In this document: in pieces, positions 45,055-54,619 of the stretch | How the letters are laid out: each line of letters starts with the position of its first letter | Numbering within the stretch: position 1 is the first letter of the stretch | NCBI RefSeq assembly: GCF_019263805.1 | Contig: NZ_CP079195.1 | Span: 3,831,001-3,895,000 of the forward strand | DNA from: Polaribacter sp. NJDZ03 | Lineage (GTDB): Bacteria; Bacteroidota; Bacteroidia; Flavobacteriales; Flavobacteriaceae | Direction of reading: 5' to 3' | Length of the DNA: 64,000 nt | Position numbers and translations under genes: made by a program | Notes under the pieces: model-generated | The model's input: only the letters and a program-made list of their open reading frames with translations | Told to the model about the DNA's origin: nothing | Databases searched by the model: none

Positions 45055-46212
45055 CTATTTTTTAAATTGTACGTTCAATGAATCGAAACCTACTTTTCTA
45101 TTAAATTCTCCTAAATTTTCTATATTTTCTTTTGAATCTAGAATTGCTATTGAAGTTACTTTTTGTGATAATTTCGCCAATAGTATTCTTAAAATTTGAC
45201 GAGCATGCGTTGCTCCTAAACAGTTATGAGTTCCAAAACCAAAACTAACATGTGGGTTTACTTTTCGGTCTAAAACGACTTCATTTGGGGTTTCAAAAAC
45301 GTTTTCATCTCTGTTGGCAGATGCCCAATTTAAAGAAATTCTTGTATCTGCCTTAATAGCATGTTCACAGACGTGAGTATCTTTAGTTGCTACTCTTCCC
45401 ATTTGAGTTAATGGAGAGAAATAACGAACCAATTCTTCAACGGCATTGTTAATCATTTCTGGTTTTTCTTTTAAAACCGCCAAAGCTTTTGGATTCCCTG
45501 CAAAGTAAGCTATAGAGTTTGTAACTGCATTAATCACAGTATCTCTACCACCTGCAAAAGTTAAAATCAATACGCCTTTTACTTCTTCTTTTGTCATTTT
45601 TTCACCATCAACTTCAGAATTTAAAAGCACAGAATACAAACTCTCACTTGGTGTTTCTATAGCCAAATCTATTTGTTTATCAATATAATCATATAAAATA
45701 TTTGCTTTGTCTGCATCTAAATCAGAATCATCACTTCTAAATACGTGTGTTCCCCATGAAATCCATAAATTGGCTTCAGAATACGGTATGTTTAATAGTA
45801 ATGTTAAAGCTCTAGATTGTAGTTTTAAAGCAAAATCGGCAACAACTTCAACTTCATTACTTTTTAAAGATTCATCAATAATCTCTTCAATAATGGTTGT
45901 TATTTTTGATGAATATTCTTCGTTTAAAGGTCTTTTAAACCAAGGATCTAAAATGTCTCTAAACGATTTATGTTGCGGTGGATCTACTTCAAAAGGAATT
46001 TGCCTAGTGTCTCTAATTTTTACTTCAGACGGAATTACAATTCGTCCAACTTCATCTCCACCAGATTGAAAAGCTTGCCATTGATGCGCACATTTACGTA
46101 CTTCTTTATGACGCAAAACCATCGTTACAGGATCATCTTGGTCATTCATTTTACCAACACCTTCTTTTTGTCTTGCATCTTTAAACGCATCTGGAAATTC
46201 GCTTGCTTTCAT
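45055..46212 (-). CDS. Cytochrome P450 monooxygenase, putative sugar O-demethylase
   Basis: Soluble bacterial P450 of 385 residues. Heme ligand motif FGFGTHNCLG (C331), I-helix FAGGRDT (~219-225), ExxR in EELVRYF (E260/R263). First gene of an operon with its own ferredoxin and reductase. This exact trio, next to ADH genes, is what marine flavobacteria (Zobellia, Formosa) use to demethylate 6-O-methyl-D-galactose from porphyran, releasing formaldehyde. No agarase/porphyranase is in this window, so the methylated sugar may be different; see findings. Divergent from the AraC gene. Confidence 0.92.
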   Translation of the reverse strand: MKASEFPDAFKDARQKEGVGKMNDQDDPVTMVLRHKEVRKCAHQWQAFQSGGDEVGRIVIPSEVKIRDTRQIPFEVDPPQHKSFRDILDPWFKRPLNEEYSSKITTIIEEIIDESLKSNEVEVVADFALKLQSRALTLLLNIPYSEANLWISWGTHVFRSDDSDLDADKANILYDYIDKQIDLAIETPSESLYSVLLNSEVDGEKMTKEEVKGVLILTFAGGRDTVINAVTNSIAYFAGNPKALAVLKEKPEMINNAVEELVRYFSPLTQMGRVATKDTHVCEHAIKADTRISLNWASANRDENVFETPNEVVLDRKVNPHVSFGFGTHNCLGATHARQILRILLAKLSQKVTSIAILDSKENIENLGEFNRKVGFDSLNVQFKK

Positions 46213-46222
46213 ATTATTTAAA

Positions 46223-46243
46223 TTGACATTTTAGAGTTGTCAA
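46223..46243. promoter_or_regulatory. Inverted repeat upstream of the P450 operon
   Basis: TTGACAT (46223-46229) and TTGTCAA (46237-46243) form a 6-bp inverted repeat in the P450-AraC intergenic region, 11 bases before the P450 start. It could be an operator, but arms are short and AraC proteins usually bind direct repeats. Confidence 0.3.
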
Positions 46244-46303
46244 AGATTATCTATTTATGAAATGAAAGATTCCCTTATTTATGCAATAAAGTACCTTATT
46301 ATG

Positions 46304-46333
46304 TTGTGTGTTTTTGTTTATTGCATATATTTG
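46304..46333 (+). promoter_or_regulatory. Bacteroidota-type promoter of the AraC gene
   Basis: TTG at 46304-46306, 19 bases, then TATATTTG at 46326-46333, a full match to TTG-N19-TAnnTTTG. The AraC ATG follows at 46351. Confidence 0.5.
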
Positions 46334-46350
46334 AGATGTAATAGAGACTT

Positions 46351-47187
46351 ATGCAGCCGAAATTTGAAAAAGTAGCTTTAAATAATCAGAAATCTATTAT
46401 TGCGTTTAGGTATTCTGGAGATCGGTTTTATGCACCTTGGCATTTTCATCCTCAGCATGAGCTTACGTTTATAGAAAAGAGTAGTGGAACCAAATTTATT
46501 GGCGATTATGTTGGTCCGTTTGAGGAAGGTGAGTTGGTTTTAGTAAGAACAAATGTGCCGCATTGTTGGAAAAATAATTCGATAATCAATACTGGTTGCT
46601 CTTCAATTGTTATTCAATGGAATACGGGTATTTATGCTAAAGTACCGGAAATGGAAAGTGTTTTTAAAATGCTAAAAGCGGCATCGAAAGGTATTTTGTT
46701 TACAAAAGAAAATGCTTCTGAAGTGTTTACTTTACTAAAAGAATTATTGACTTTAGAAGGAACGGAATTGTATTTAAAATTTCAAAATATATTGGTATTA
46801 CTATCTAGGTTTGAATATAGAGAACTCTCAGAAAAAAGTTTTATAGATGATTTGCCTTCAGAATATAGTTCTCGCATTCGAAAAGTACACGATTATGTAG
46901 AAAGCCATTATCATAAAAAAATACAATTAAAAGAATTAGCAGATTTAGTAAATATGTCTGAACAGTCTTTTTCTCGTTTTTTTAATAAAATAATGGGAAG
47001 GCCTTTTTTTACTTTTTTAAATCAATATAAGATAAATATGGCAAAAAGAATGTTAATGGACACCGATTGGTCTGTAAGAGAAATTTGTTTTGCTTGTGGC
47101 TATGAGTCTGTTCCTTTTTTTCATAGACAATTTAAGAAGTTTACAAATAATACACCTTCTTTTTATAAAAGAAAACAGAGTAAATGA
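46351..47187 (+). CDS. AraC-family transcriptional regulator
   Basis: 278 residues. The N-terminal cupin-like sensor includes WHFHPQHELTFI and NVPHCWKN. The C-terminus has the two AraC helix-turn-helix motifs: IQLKELADLVNMSEQSFSRF and WSVREICFACGYESVPFFHR, then the FKKFTNNTPSFYKR tail. Transcribed divergently from the P450 operon, so it is the probable regulator of that operon; the inducer would be a sugar or methyl-sugar sensed by the cupin. Confidence 0.92.
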   Translation: MQPKFEKVALNNQKSIIAFRYSGDRFYAPWHFHPQHELTFIEKSSGTKFIGDYVGPFEEGELVLVRTNVPHCWKNNSIINTGCSSIVIQWNTGIYAKVPEMESVFKMLKAASKGILFTKENASEVFTLLKELLTLEGTELYLKFQNILVLLSRFEYRELSEKSFIDDLPSEYSSRIRKVHDYVESHYHKKIQLKELADLVNMSEQSFSRFFNKIMGRPFFTFLNQYKINMAKRMLMDTDWSVREICFACGYESVPFFHRQFKKFTNNTPSFYKRKQSK

Positions 47188-47188
47188 T

Positions 47189-47218
47189 AAAGCCTCTAAG
47201 AATAATCTTAAAGGCTTT
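47189..47218. terminator. Terminator between convergent AraC and SGBP genes
   Basis: A 13-bp stem with one mismatch (AAAGCCTCTAAGA at 47189-47201 with TCTTAAAGGCTTT at 47206-47218) and a 4-base loop. A/T runs on both sides suit termination of both converging transcripts. Confidence 0.75.
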
Positions 47219-47252
47219 ATTTGTAGTTAAATAACTATACTTAATTATAAAA

Positions 47253-48827
47253 TTAAGGTCTTATGGTAACCTCTGCAATCGTTAAATTATCGATGTAAAA
47301 CTTAACGTTATTTGGGTTTTTATTATTCCACCCTCTAATTATTGTTTCATAATCACCATCTGCACCGAAATTAATAAATGCTTTTTGATACACCCATGTA
47401 CCAGTAGGCATATCATCAGATAAAATAGCTACGGCAGGAGCATTCCAATCGTAATCTCCAGTACTTTTCCAATAGATTCTAACATCTGGAGCAAAACCAG
47501 TAGAATTACCATTGTCTAATAAATAAACCCAAGCCCCAATTTCGTAAGTTTTACCAGCTTTAAAACTAACTTTTTTTTGTGCTCCATTGCTTACATGTTG
47601 TACCCAAGTAAAGCCATCTGCACTTGCAGGTAGTTCTACATAAGCACTAGAGTTACCGTCTTGTGCTTGTGTTGTATTAATATTCCAAATACCAGCAGAG
47701 CCCCATGCTAATGGCCAATTTACATCTGTAGAGTTTTCAAAACTATAATCAAAATTAGAACCTTTTAAAATATTAGTTAAATTAAATTCAAGAGGTTTAT
47801 CTTTAAAAACAGTTGCATTTACTTGATCTGTGGTTCTTAAAGTTCCTGGTGTATAAGAAACTTTTACAGTATCATTATTATAGATAACTTCATTTAAAGT
47901 AATAGTAATAATATTGTTTTCTCCTGCTTTAATTTCTGTTGATACTATAGAAGTAGGTATTGTAGTACCTCCATTTTCTAAAGAAATTACAAATGTAGAA
48001 ACATCAAAAGAATCTGGATCCATATCTCTACTAAATTCTAAGTCAATTTTTCCTTCATTTGCTTTAACAGCATCTAACGATACCGGTTCTGTAGAAGGTA
48101 TTACTTTAATTAAATCTTTTAGAAATATAGTATCACCACCAAAAGGTCTTAATCTAGAGGCAATAAATTTTAAATCATAGTTCCCTAAAGATTTATATTG
48201 TATATCTACTTCAGTATTTGTACCACCAAATGTTGTTGGATCAACTCCACTAGTACCAAAAGTCCAATTAAAAACTTCTGGAGCACCAATTGTAGTATAA
48301 GAAAATCTTACTTTTTTACTTGCAGTAACTTCATTTAATGCAGCATCAGATATTGAAATTGGCGCACCTAAAGATCCATCATCATTTAAGTAATTACCAG
48401 TAATTTGTGCTTTAACAGCTGCTAAAACAGTTACTACAATTGTAGTGTCTAATTCTTTTAAACCACTAGGCATTGAGCTGTCTTCGTTACGATAAACATC
48501 TCCTTTAAAAACTTGGTGTAAAGTTACATTATGCACTCCAACTTCATTAAAGAAACCTTTTACAGTATTTTCTCCAGAAGTATTTTTGTCTGAACCAAAG
48601 ATGCTTGATACGTTTTCTGGAAAGGTCCAGGTACGTGAAGCAACTCCACTAGAAATATCACCAAAATCTATATGACCACCAATATTTATGTTGTTTTCAA
48701 CATTTGCTTCTGAAGTAACAATAACCCTATGATTTGCTTCTGGTAAATTTAACATTTGTTCATCATCGCATGCATAAAAGGCAAGAAGCGAAATGCATAA
48801 TATCTTATATATATTTAAATTTCTCAT
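47253..48827 (-). CDS. PKD/Ig-type surface glycan-binding lipoprotein (SusE/F position)
   Basis: 524 residues, lipobox FYAC (Cys20). Modules from N to C: PKD-like domains around residues 35-130 and 135-245 (FGDISSGVASRTWTFPENV; FNWTFGTSGVDPTTFGG), a bacterial Ig-like domain at ~250-345 (IDLEFSRDMDPDSFDVSTF), and a C-terminal carbohydrate-binding beta-sandwich at ~355-524 of CBM4/9 type (YSFENSTDVNWPLAW, KTYEIGAWVYLLDNG, FYIDNLTIAEV). Third gene of the SusC-SusD operon, 2 bases after SusD. In known flavobacterial laminarin loci a PKD-type protein holds this place, hinting at beta-glucan. Confidence 0.85.
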   Translation of the reverse strand: MRNLNIYKILCISLLAFYACDDEQMLNLPEANHRVIVTSEANVENNINIGGHIDFGDISSGVASRTWTFPENVSSIFGSDKNTSGENTVKGFFNEVGVHNVTLHQVFKGDVYRNEDSSMPSGLKELDTTIVVTVLAAVKAQITGNYLNDDGSLGAPISISDAALNEVTASKKVRFSYTTIGAPEVFNWTFGTSGVDPTTFGGTNTEVDIQYKSLGNYDLKFIASRLRPFGGDTIFLKDLIKVIPSTEPVSLDAVKANEGKIDLEFSRDMDPDSFDVSTFVISLENGGTTIPTSIVSTEIKAGENNIITITLNEVIYNNDTVKVSYTPGTLRTTDQVNATVFKDKPLEFNLTNILKGSNFDYSFENSTDVNWPLAWGSAGIWNINTTQAQDGNSSAYVELPASADGFTWVQHVSNGAQKKVSFKAGKTYEIGAWVYLLDNGNSTGFAPDVRIYWKSTGDYDWNAPAVAILSDDMPTGTWVYQKAFINFGADGDYETIIRGWNNKNPNNVKFYIDNLTIAEVTIRP

Positions 48828-48829
48828 AA

Positions 48830-50548
48830 TTAGTTATTTATATTCGGATTAGTCTGTAATTCTTGTATAGGAATAGGGAAATAGTTATGATTTTCCGCAT
48901 TGTAGTTAGTAGCACTTAACGCAAAATCGGGTCTAATTCTACCAGGTATGTATAATGGAGCAGTATCAAATGAAAGGTCAGTGTTTTCCAGTCTCCAAAC
49001 TTCGTCTGCTCTTAACTCTGTAAATACTTCTTTTACAATACCCCATCTTACTAAATCTTTCCATCTATGACCTTCAAAACACAATTCTACTGCGCGTTCT
49101 ACGCGTTGTAGGTGAGTTAATACTGTTTGTGCATTGGCTTGTACCATTGGGTGTGCTCCATGTACTTGCTTACTAACATGTAATTGTGGGAATTTACCGC
49201 CATTATCGTCCATGTATTTTTGAAGTGTTATTACTCCAGCTCTAGCTCTAACCATATCTATATACTCTATGGCTGTTGCATAATCATCACTTGCTCCAAG
49301 TACAGCTTCTGCATACATTAATAAAACGTCTGCATATCTAATATGTCTAAAATTAATACCAGATCTGCGGTTAGCAGGTTCTGATGGTAAATGATACCAA
49401 TTAGAGTGTTTTTTTACATAAGCACTTTGTCCAAATCCAAAACCTTTTACATCAGCAAAATCCAAACCATAATATTTTCCTTCCATAAATCTAACTGCAA
49501 TCGTAGCATTCATTCTTGTAGATTCTATGTTCCCATTATTGATAGAATTATTTGGGTCCACTTCATCATAAACCAACATTTCTTGTAAGTTATAAGAAGC
49601 TAATAAAGTATTAAAACCTCCATATTGTATTGATCCAACTTCTGATGCAATTGAAGAAGATTCAGCACTAGTTTGCCAAGGAGTATCATCAACAGCACCT
49701 CCATTTACACCAGGAGCTAAGTCGAAAGAATAATTTACTTCAAAAATAGATTCTGAATTAAATTCATTTTCATGCTGAAAGTTGTCTGAAATATCTTTGG
49801 TTAAACTATATACTTTAGAATCTATAACTTGTTTAAATAAACCAGCAGCTGTTGGCCACTCTTTATTGTATAAATGTACCTTTCCTAACAGTGATGTTGC
49901 AGCACCCCAAGTTGCTCTTCCCATATCGTTACTTTCCCATGATTGTGGTAAATTATTCATTGCAAATTCTAAATCTGGAAGTATTATTGCGGCATTAATT
50001 TCTGCAATAGTAGAAAAAGGTTTAGAAAGTTCTTCTTTAGTTTCTGCTACTTTATCGTGAATTACACCTCCACCATAAGTATGTGCTAATTGAAAGTAAA
50101 AGAAGGCTCTTAAAAATTTTGCTTGCGCTTCAATTTCTGCTTTTGAGTTACCTGTAAAAAGACTAGCATCTGCATCTTGTATATTTTGAATAACTTGATT
50201 TGCTCTAAAGATACCTACATAAAGTTCGTTCCATTTATCCGTTACATGATAAATACCATCGTTATAGGTTAAGTTTCTAAAAAGATTTGGTCTGTACCAA
50301 GATTCTGTACCACCAATATCTCCCATAACCATTTCGTATATTAGTTCTCCTCCACTAATGCTTTGAAACTGTAATGCACCATAAACAGTGGTTAATGCAC
50401 TGTTGTATTGTCTTTCAGATTTCCAGAAAGTATCTGTAGTAATTGCATTTGGATTAACTTCTGTTAAAAAACTATCTTCATCACATGCTACGAAGAATAA
50501 CGAGCATACAAGAGCAAATAGTAATGTATTATTTTTTATTAATTTCAT
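48830..50548 (-). CDS. SusD/RagB-family glycan-binding lipoprotein
   Basis: 572 residues. Lipobox FFVAC (Cys22) followed by DEDSFLTEVNPNAITTDTFW, a classical SusD start. The TPR-type helical body has FLRAFFYFQLAHTYGGG, and the C-terminus HRWKDLVRWG and NYFPIPIQELQTNPNINN is typical of the SusD_RagB branch, unlike the SusD-like_2 member at 2395. Twelve bases downstream of SusC. Confidence 0.95.
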   Translation of the reverse strand: MKLIKNNTLLFALVCSLFFVACDEDSFLTEVNPNAITTDTFWKSERQYNSALTTVYGALQFQSISGGELIYEMVMGDIGGTESWYRPNLFRNLTYNDGIYHVTDKWNELYVGIFRANQVIQNIQDADASLFTGNSKAEIEAQAKFLRAFFYFQLAHTYGGGVIHDKVAETKEELSKPFSTIAEINAAIILPDLEFAMNNLPQSWESNDMGRATWGAATSLLGKVHLYNKEWPTAAGLFKQVIDSKVYSLTKDISDNFQHENEFNSESIFEVNYSFDLAPGVNGGAVDDTPWQTSAESSSIASEVGSIQYGGFNTLLASYNLQEMLVYDEVDPNNSINNGNIESTRMNATIAVRFMEGKYYGLDFADVKGFGFGQSAYVKKHSNWYHLPSEPANRRSGINFRHIRYADVLLMYAEAVLGASDDYATAIEYIDMVRARAGVITLQKYMDDNGGKFPQLHVSKQVHGAHPMVQANAQTVLTHLQRVERAVELCFEGHRWKDLVRWGIVKEVFTELRADEVWRLENTDLSFDTAPLYIPGRIRPDFALSATNYNAENHNYFPIPIQELQTNPNINN

Positions 50549-50560
50549 GATTTTTATTTT

Positions 50561-53500
50561 TTAAAAGCTTAATTGAAGACCTAACATGAATTGACGAGTA
50601 ACTGGGTAGTTCCCTCTATCTACACCTCTTGTAAAGATTCCATCTCCACCAACTTCTGGGTCATACCCTGAGTAATTTGTAAACGTAAATGGATTCGTTG
50701 AAGTTAAATACACTCTAGCTTTATCAATACCAATATCTTCTATACCAGGAATAGTGTATCCAAGTGTTAAAGTTCTAATTCTTAAATACGTTCCGTCTTC
50801 TAAGAAATAATTAGAAGCAGCTCTTACATTATTATGAAATGCACTTCGTCTAAAAGTTGGAACATCTGATGTTGGATTTTGTGGAGACCACATGTTATAT
50901 AAATCTGTATGTCTTCCTTGAGTATAGGCGTACAATTTAGACCCATTATATACTTCTGCGCCATGAGAATAAAAAGCTTGTACAAAGAAATCGAAACCTT
51001 TATAATCTAAGTTTAACCCTAAACCGGCTTCAAACTCAGCTTGTCCAGAACCAGAGTAAACACGGTCATTATCGTTAACAGCACCATCGTTATTAGTATC
51101 TTTATACATCATATCTCCTAATTGAGGCGTACCTGTAGCTGATACGTCAAGCAAATTATAGGCATCTAATTGTTCTTGTGTTTTTATAACACCATCGTTT
51201 TGCAATAAAAAGAATGAGCCTGCTTCATAGCCTTTCGCTAAAAAAGTAGTGTAATCTATATTTTCGCCTAAAGAGGTTGTAGGTCTACCATTGGCATAAC
51301 CTCTATCTATACCGTTTAAATCGGTTACTTCATTTATATTTTTAGTAAAAGTACCTGAAATACTATATTTTAAGTCATCTCCAATTCGATCTTTGTAACT
51401 TAAAGAAAGTTCTAGTCCTTTATTAACCATGTCACCAGCGTTAATTTGCTTAACATCATAAACTCCTGAAGCTCGTGTATGGTAAGTACCAGAAGATGCA
51501 GGAAGGCGCTCTTGTAAAAGCATATCTTTTTTGTCATTTTGATATACATCTGCAGTAATGTTTAGTTTATTACTAAACATAGATAAATCTACACCAATAT
51601 TTTTAGAAATAGTAGTTTCCCATTTAATATTAGGATCTACATAACGACGCTGAATAGAACCAAAATTTAATTCTTCATTAGGACCAAACGGATAATTTAT
51701 ACCAGATTCAATAATTGCTGTAAACTGATAAGGTGCAATACCTTGGTTACCAACTTCTGCCCAACTTCCTCTTAATTTAAGATTGCTAATTGCATCTACG
51801 TTAAACCAATTTTCTTCACTAACATTCCAACCAGCAGAAAATCCGAAGAAATTACCATATCTATTATTTTCCGAAAATTTTGAAGACGCATCTCGTCTAT
51901 AACTAGCAGATAATAAATATTTTTCATCATAATTGTATTGAGCTCTTACTAATTTTCCAGCCAAAGTACTTGTTTGATTGTTACTAGTAGGCTTTATTCC
52001 TTCTGCACCAGAACCTAAAGTTTGAAGGCTGTTACTAGCATCTTTACTATATATGACACCAACTCCCAAATTTCTCTGTTTAAATCTTTCGTAAGAAATT
52101 ACACCTAATAAATTAAGATTGTGTTTTCCGAAGTTTGTAGAATAATTAAGAATGTTTTCAATAGATTCTCTTTTAGAAAATATATAATCCTCATTTAGCA
52201 AGGCTTGTTCAGTTGAAGCAGTTGCATTAAGTGTTCCATCTCTAGCGTATGCTAAATATTGAGGACGGAAGAATTTTCTATAATAGTTATATTCATTTGA
52301 ACCTAAATTTAGTTTGTACTTTAAACCTTTTGCAATTTCATACTCTAAATTAAGTGCAATATTGCTAGACTTTGTTTCTCTTTCGTCTATATTTTCTAAT
52401 TGACGAGATAGGTAACCGTAAAATATTTCATTCTCCACATCTAGTGTAACACTATTTTCTCCAATGGATGGAATATCACTTAAAGGTCTGCTCCAAGGAG
52501 ATTGACCAATACTATATTCGTAAAGAGCATAAGGTTCTTGTGTTCTATTTTCAATAGTATAACCAAGAGTTGCAAAGGCTTTAAATTTACCCTTGGTAAA
52601 TTGCCCAGTTAATCTATTAGCTAACCTATTAAAACCAGAATTAATTAGAACACCATCTTGTTTAAAGTAATTGGTATTAAAGTTTAAGGTTAAGTTCTCT
52701 ACACCACCAGAAATATTTAAACTAACATTTTGAATAACAGCATTATCATTTTGAACGTCTTCTACAAAATTCGTATCAAAATCTAAAGCATTTGCGTTAA
52801 TAAAAAAAGTTTGTGGTTGAGATCCTAACTGTTCTGTAGCTATCTCTAAACTATACAGTTGTTGAGCTGTATTCATTAAAGGGGTTCCAGAAGTAATGCT
52901 TTGGATACCTGTATAGGTTGAGAGGTCAATTTTCATTTTACCTGCTTTTCCTTTTTTTGTAGTAATTAAAATAACTCCGTTAGAAGCTCTTGTACCATAA
53001 ATTGAAGCAGCAGCTCCATCTTTTAAAATATCTAAAGATTCAATTTGATCTGGAGAAATGTTTGGGTTCCCTTCATAAGGAATACCATCTACAACATATA
53101 ATGGTCCAGCTGCACCAGAGGAAACAGATCCTAAACCTCTAATTTGTACGTTTGCAGCTTCTCCTGGTCTACCACTTGATGCTTGTATGTTTACACCTGC
53201 TACCTTACCTTGTATTGCTGCACCTAAGTCGGCTACTGGAGATCTACTAATTTCTTCAGCCCCAACGTTAACAACAGCTCCTGTAACTTCTTTCTTCTTT
53301 TGAGTACCATAACCCACAACAACAATCTCATCTAACAAAGAAGCGTCAGAAAGTAATGTTACATTAATAGTGGTTTTACCAGTTTTAATTATTACTTCTT
53401 TTGTTTTGTACCCTAAATAACTAAAAACTAAAATGTCTCCCAACTTAGCTTTTAATTCATAAGTTCCATCCATTTCAGTACTTTGTCCATTGCTAGACCC

Positions 53501-53656
53501 TTTTACAATTACACTAGCTCCAGGTAAAGAATCTCCATCTGCACTTACTGTTCCTTTTATAGTAACATTTTGTGCTTGGATAAAACCAAAACTAAGCAGA
53601 AGTAATGCTGTTAATAGCATTTTTCTGTAATTGCATTTTTGCAAATTTAATTTCAT
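50561..53656 (-). CDS. SusC-like TonB-dependent outer-membrane receptor
   Basis: 1031 residues from ATG 53656 (MKLNLQKCNYRKMLLTALLL); 20 additional upstream codons are possible but lack a signal-like start. Signal peptide, then a carboxypeptidase-like regulatory domain (VSADGDSLPGASVIVKGSSN), TonB-box region and plug (VVGYGTQKKKEVTGAV; GLGSVSSGAAGPLYVVDGIP), followed by the barrel ending RQFMLGLQLSF. Forms an importer with the SusD encoded downstream. The 963-base control region ahead carries ACTTGACA boxes. Confidence 0.95.
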   Translation of the reverse strand: MKLNLQKCNYRKMLLTALLLLSFGFIQAQNVTIKGTVSADGDSLPGASVIVKGSSNGQSTEMDGTYELKAKLGDILVFSYLGYKTKEVIIKTGKTTINVTLLSDASLLDEIVVVGYGTQKKKEVTGAVVNVGAEEISRSPVADLGAAIQGKVAGVNIQASSGRPGEAANVQIRGLGSVSSGAAGPLYVVDGIPYEGNPNISPDQIESLDILKDGAAASIYGTRASNGVILITTKKGKAGKMKIDLSTYTGIQSITSGTPLMNTAQQLYSLEIATEQLGSQPQTFFINANALDFDTNFVEDVQNDNAVIQNVSLNISGGVENLTLNFNTNYFKQDGVLINSGFNRLANRLTGQFTKGKFKAFATLGYTIENRTQEPYALYEYSIGQSPWSRPLSDIPSIGENSVTLDVENEIFYGYLSRQLENIDERETKSSNIALNLEYEIAKGLKYKLNLGSNEYNYYRKFFRPQYLAYARDGTLNATASTEQALLNEDYIFSKRESIENILNYSTNFGKHNLNLLGVISYERFKQRNLGVGVIYSKDASNSLQTLGSGAEGIKPTSNNQTSTLAGKLVRAQYNYDEKYLLSASYRRDASSKFSENNRYGNFFGFSAGWNVSEENWFNVDAISNLKLRGSWAEVGNQGIAPYQFTAIIESGINYPFGPNEELNFGSIQRRYVDPNIKWETTISKNIGVDLSMFSNKLNITADVYQNDKKDMLLQERLPASSGTYHTRASGVYDVKQINAGDMVNKGLELSLSYKDRIGDDLKYSISGTFTKNINEVTDLNGIDRGYANGRPTTSLGENIDYTTFLAKGYEAGSFFLLQNDGVIKTQEQLDAYNLLDVSATGTPQLGDMMYKDTNNDGAVNDNDRVYSGSGQAEFEAGLGLNLDYKGFDFFVQAFYSHGAEVYNGSKLYAYTQGRHTDLYNMWSPQNPTSDVPTFRRSAFHNNVRAASNYFLEDGTYLRIRTLTLGYTIPGIEDIGIDKARVYLTSTNPFTFTNYSGYDPEVGGDGIFTRGVDRGNYPVTRQFMLGLQLSF

Positions 53657-53724
53657 TTTTTTATCGATTTTTGAATTATCATACCCAAATATTGTGTTTT
53701 TCTTACAAAACACCAATTTAAGGT

Positions 53725-53745
53725 ACTTGACAAAAACTGAACAGG
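53725..53745 (+). promoter_or_regulatory. ACTTGACA-type box, direct repeat at 11-bp period
   Basis: ACTTGACA at 53725 followed by ACTGAACA at 53736, one helical turn apart, about 70 bases upstream of the SusC start. The same two half-site versions recur at 63744-63759. Confidence 0.45.
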
Positions 53746-53980
53746 TTAAATTTTTAATTTTTTGTTAAAATTAACAGTTCCTTAAGAGTCTTTTTTTTAT
53801 TTTTTGTTAAAATTATTTTAAGGACTTGTTTTTCTTATTTTTTGTTTAGATTAAGTAATAATTATATTTTTAAAAACAGGTCTTTGTGTTGTTATTTGTT
53901 TGTTTTGTAGTGATTTATGTTTTTTTTAATCCTTTTTTATAAAGATGTTTTTTTTGATAAAATAAGTGTGTTCAATTATG

Positions 53981-53998
53981 AACTTGACATGTCAAGTT
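53981..53998. promoter_or_regulatory. 18-bp perfect palindrome, candidate operator
   Basis: AACTTGACATGTCAAGTT is a perfect palindrome made of two ACTTGACA half-sites, 325 bases upstream of the SusC start in an otherwise featureless AT-rich region. Confidence 0.5.
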
Positions 53999-54619
53999 GT
54001 AATTTTCTAATGGAACAGCTATTAAAAGGAGATTTATTTTTAGTCACTGTTTTGTCAGAAACGATACTTAAAAAAGTTAAATAAGAATAGAATAAAGGTA
54101 ATTTAGTTGTTTGATTTGGGTGCTTTTTTATCTTTTTACCTTAAAAACAAATTTAAAAGTTGAATTATAAATATCATTTTTTTATGATTTTAAGTTATAG
54201 TAAGATAAAATTCTGTTCTTATTTTAATTTAAAATAGGTCTAAATATAATTTTATTTATAATAGATAAAGTTTCAATTTATTTTTAAGTTTAATGGCAAT
54301 TTAAAAACTACGTTATTTAATTTTTTATAGTATAACGTTCTCTTTTATTAAAATAAAAAAGGTGTAAAGCATAGAGAATCTTTTATGTTATAAAATTTTA
54401 TCATTTTTTATATTAAAAAGATCAGGTTATAATAATTGTTAAAAGTGTGTCTCTAAATACGTTTTACTTTAAAAAGGATAAAAAAATCTATAAAGAGTTT
54501 TTTTTTTGAGTAAAAGAAACTTTTTTTTTAGAATTGTTTAGTTTATGTCAAGACGATAAGTTACCAATAAAAAGAGTAATACTGTAATTTTAGAGCTTAT
54601 TAACTAAAATACATTTAAC

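Larger units (their letters stand above)
53657..54619. other. Long AT-rich intergenic control region
   Basis: 963 bases between the divergent SusC (minus) and T9SS-protein (plus) genes. No coding potential seen. It contains the ACTTGACA boxes listed separately and long T/A tracts (e.g. around 54495-54535) that may bend DNA or act in promoters. Confidence 0.6.
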
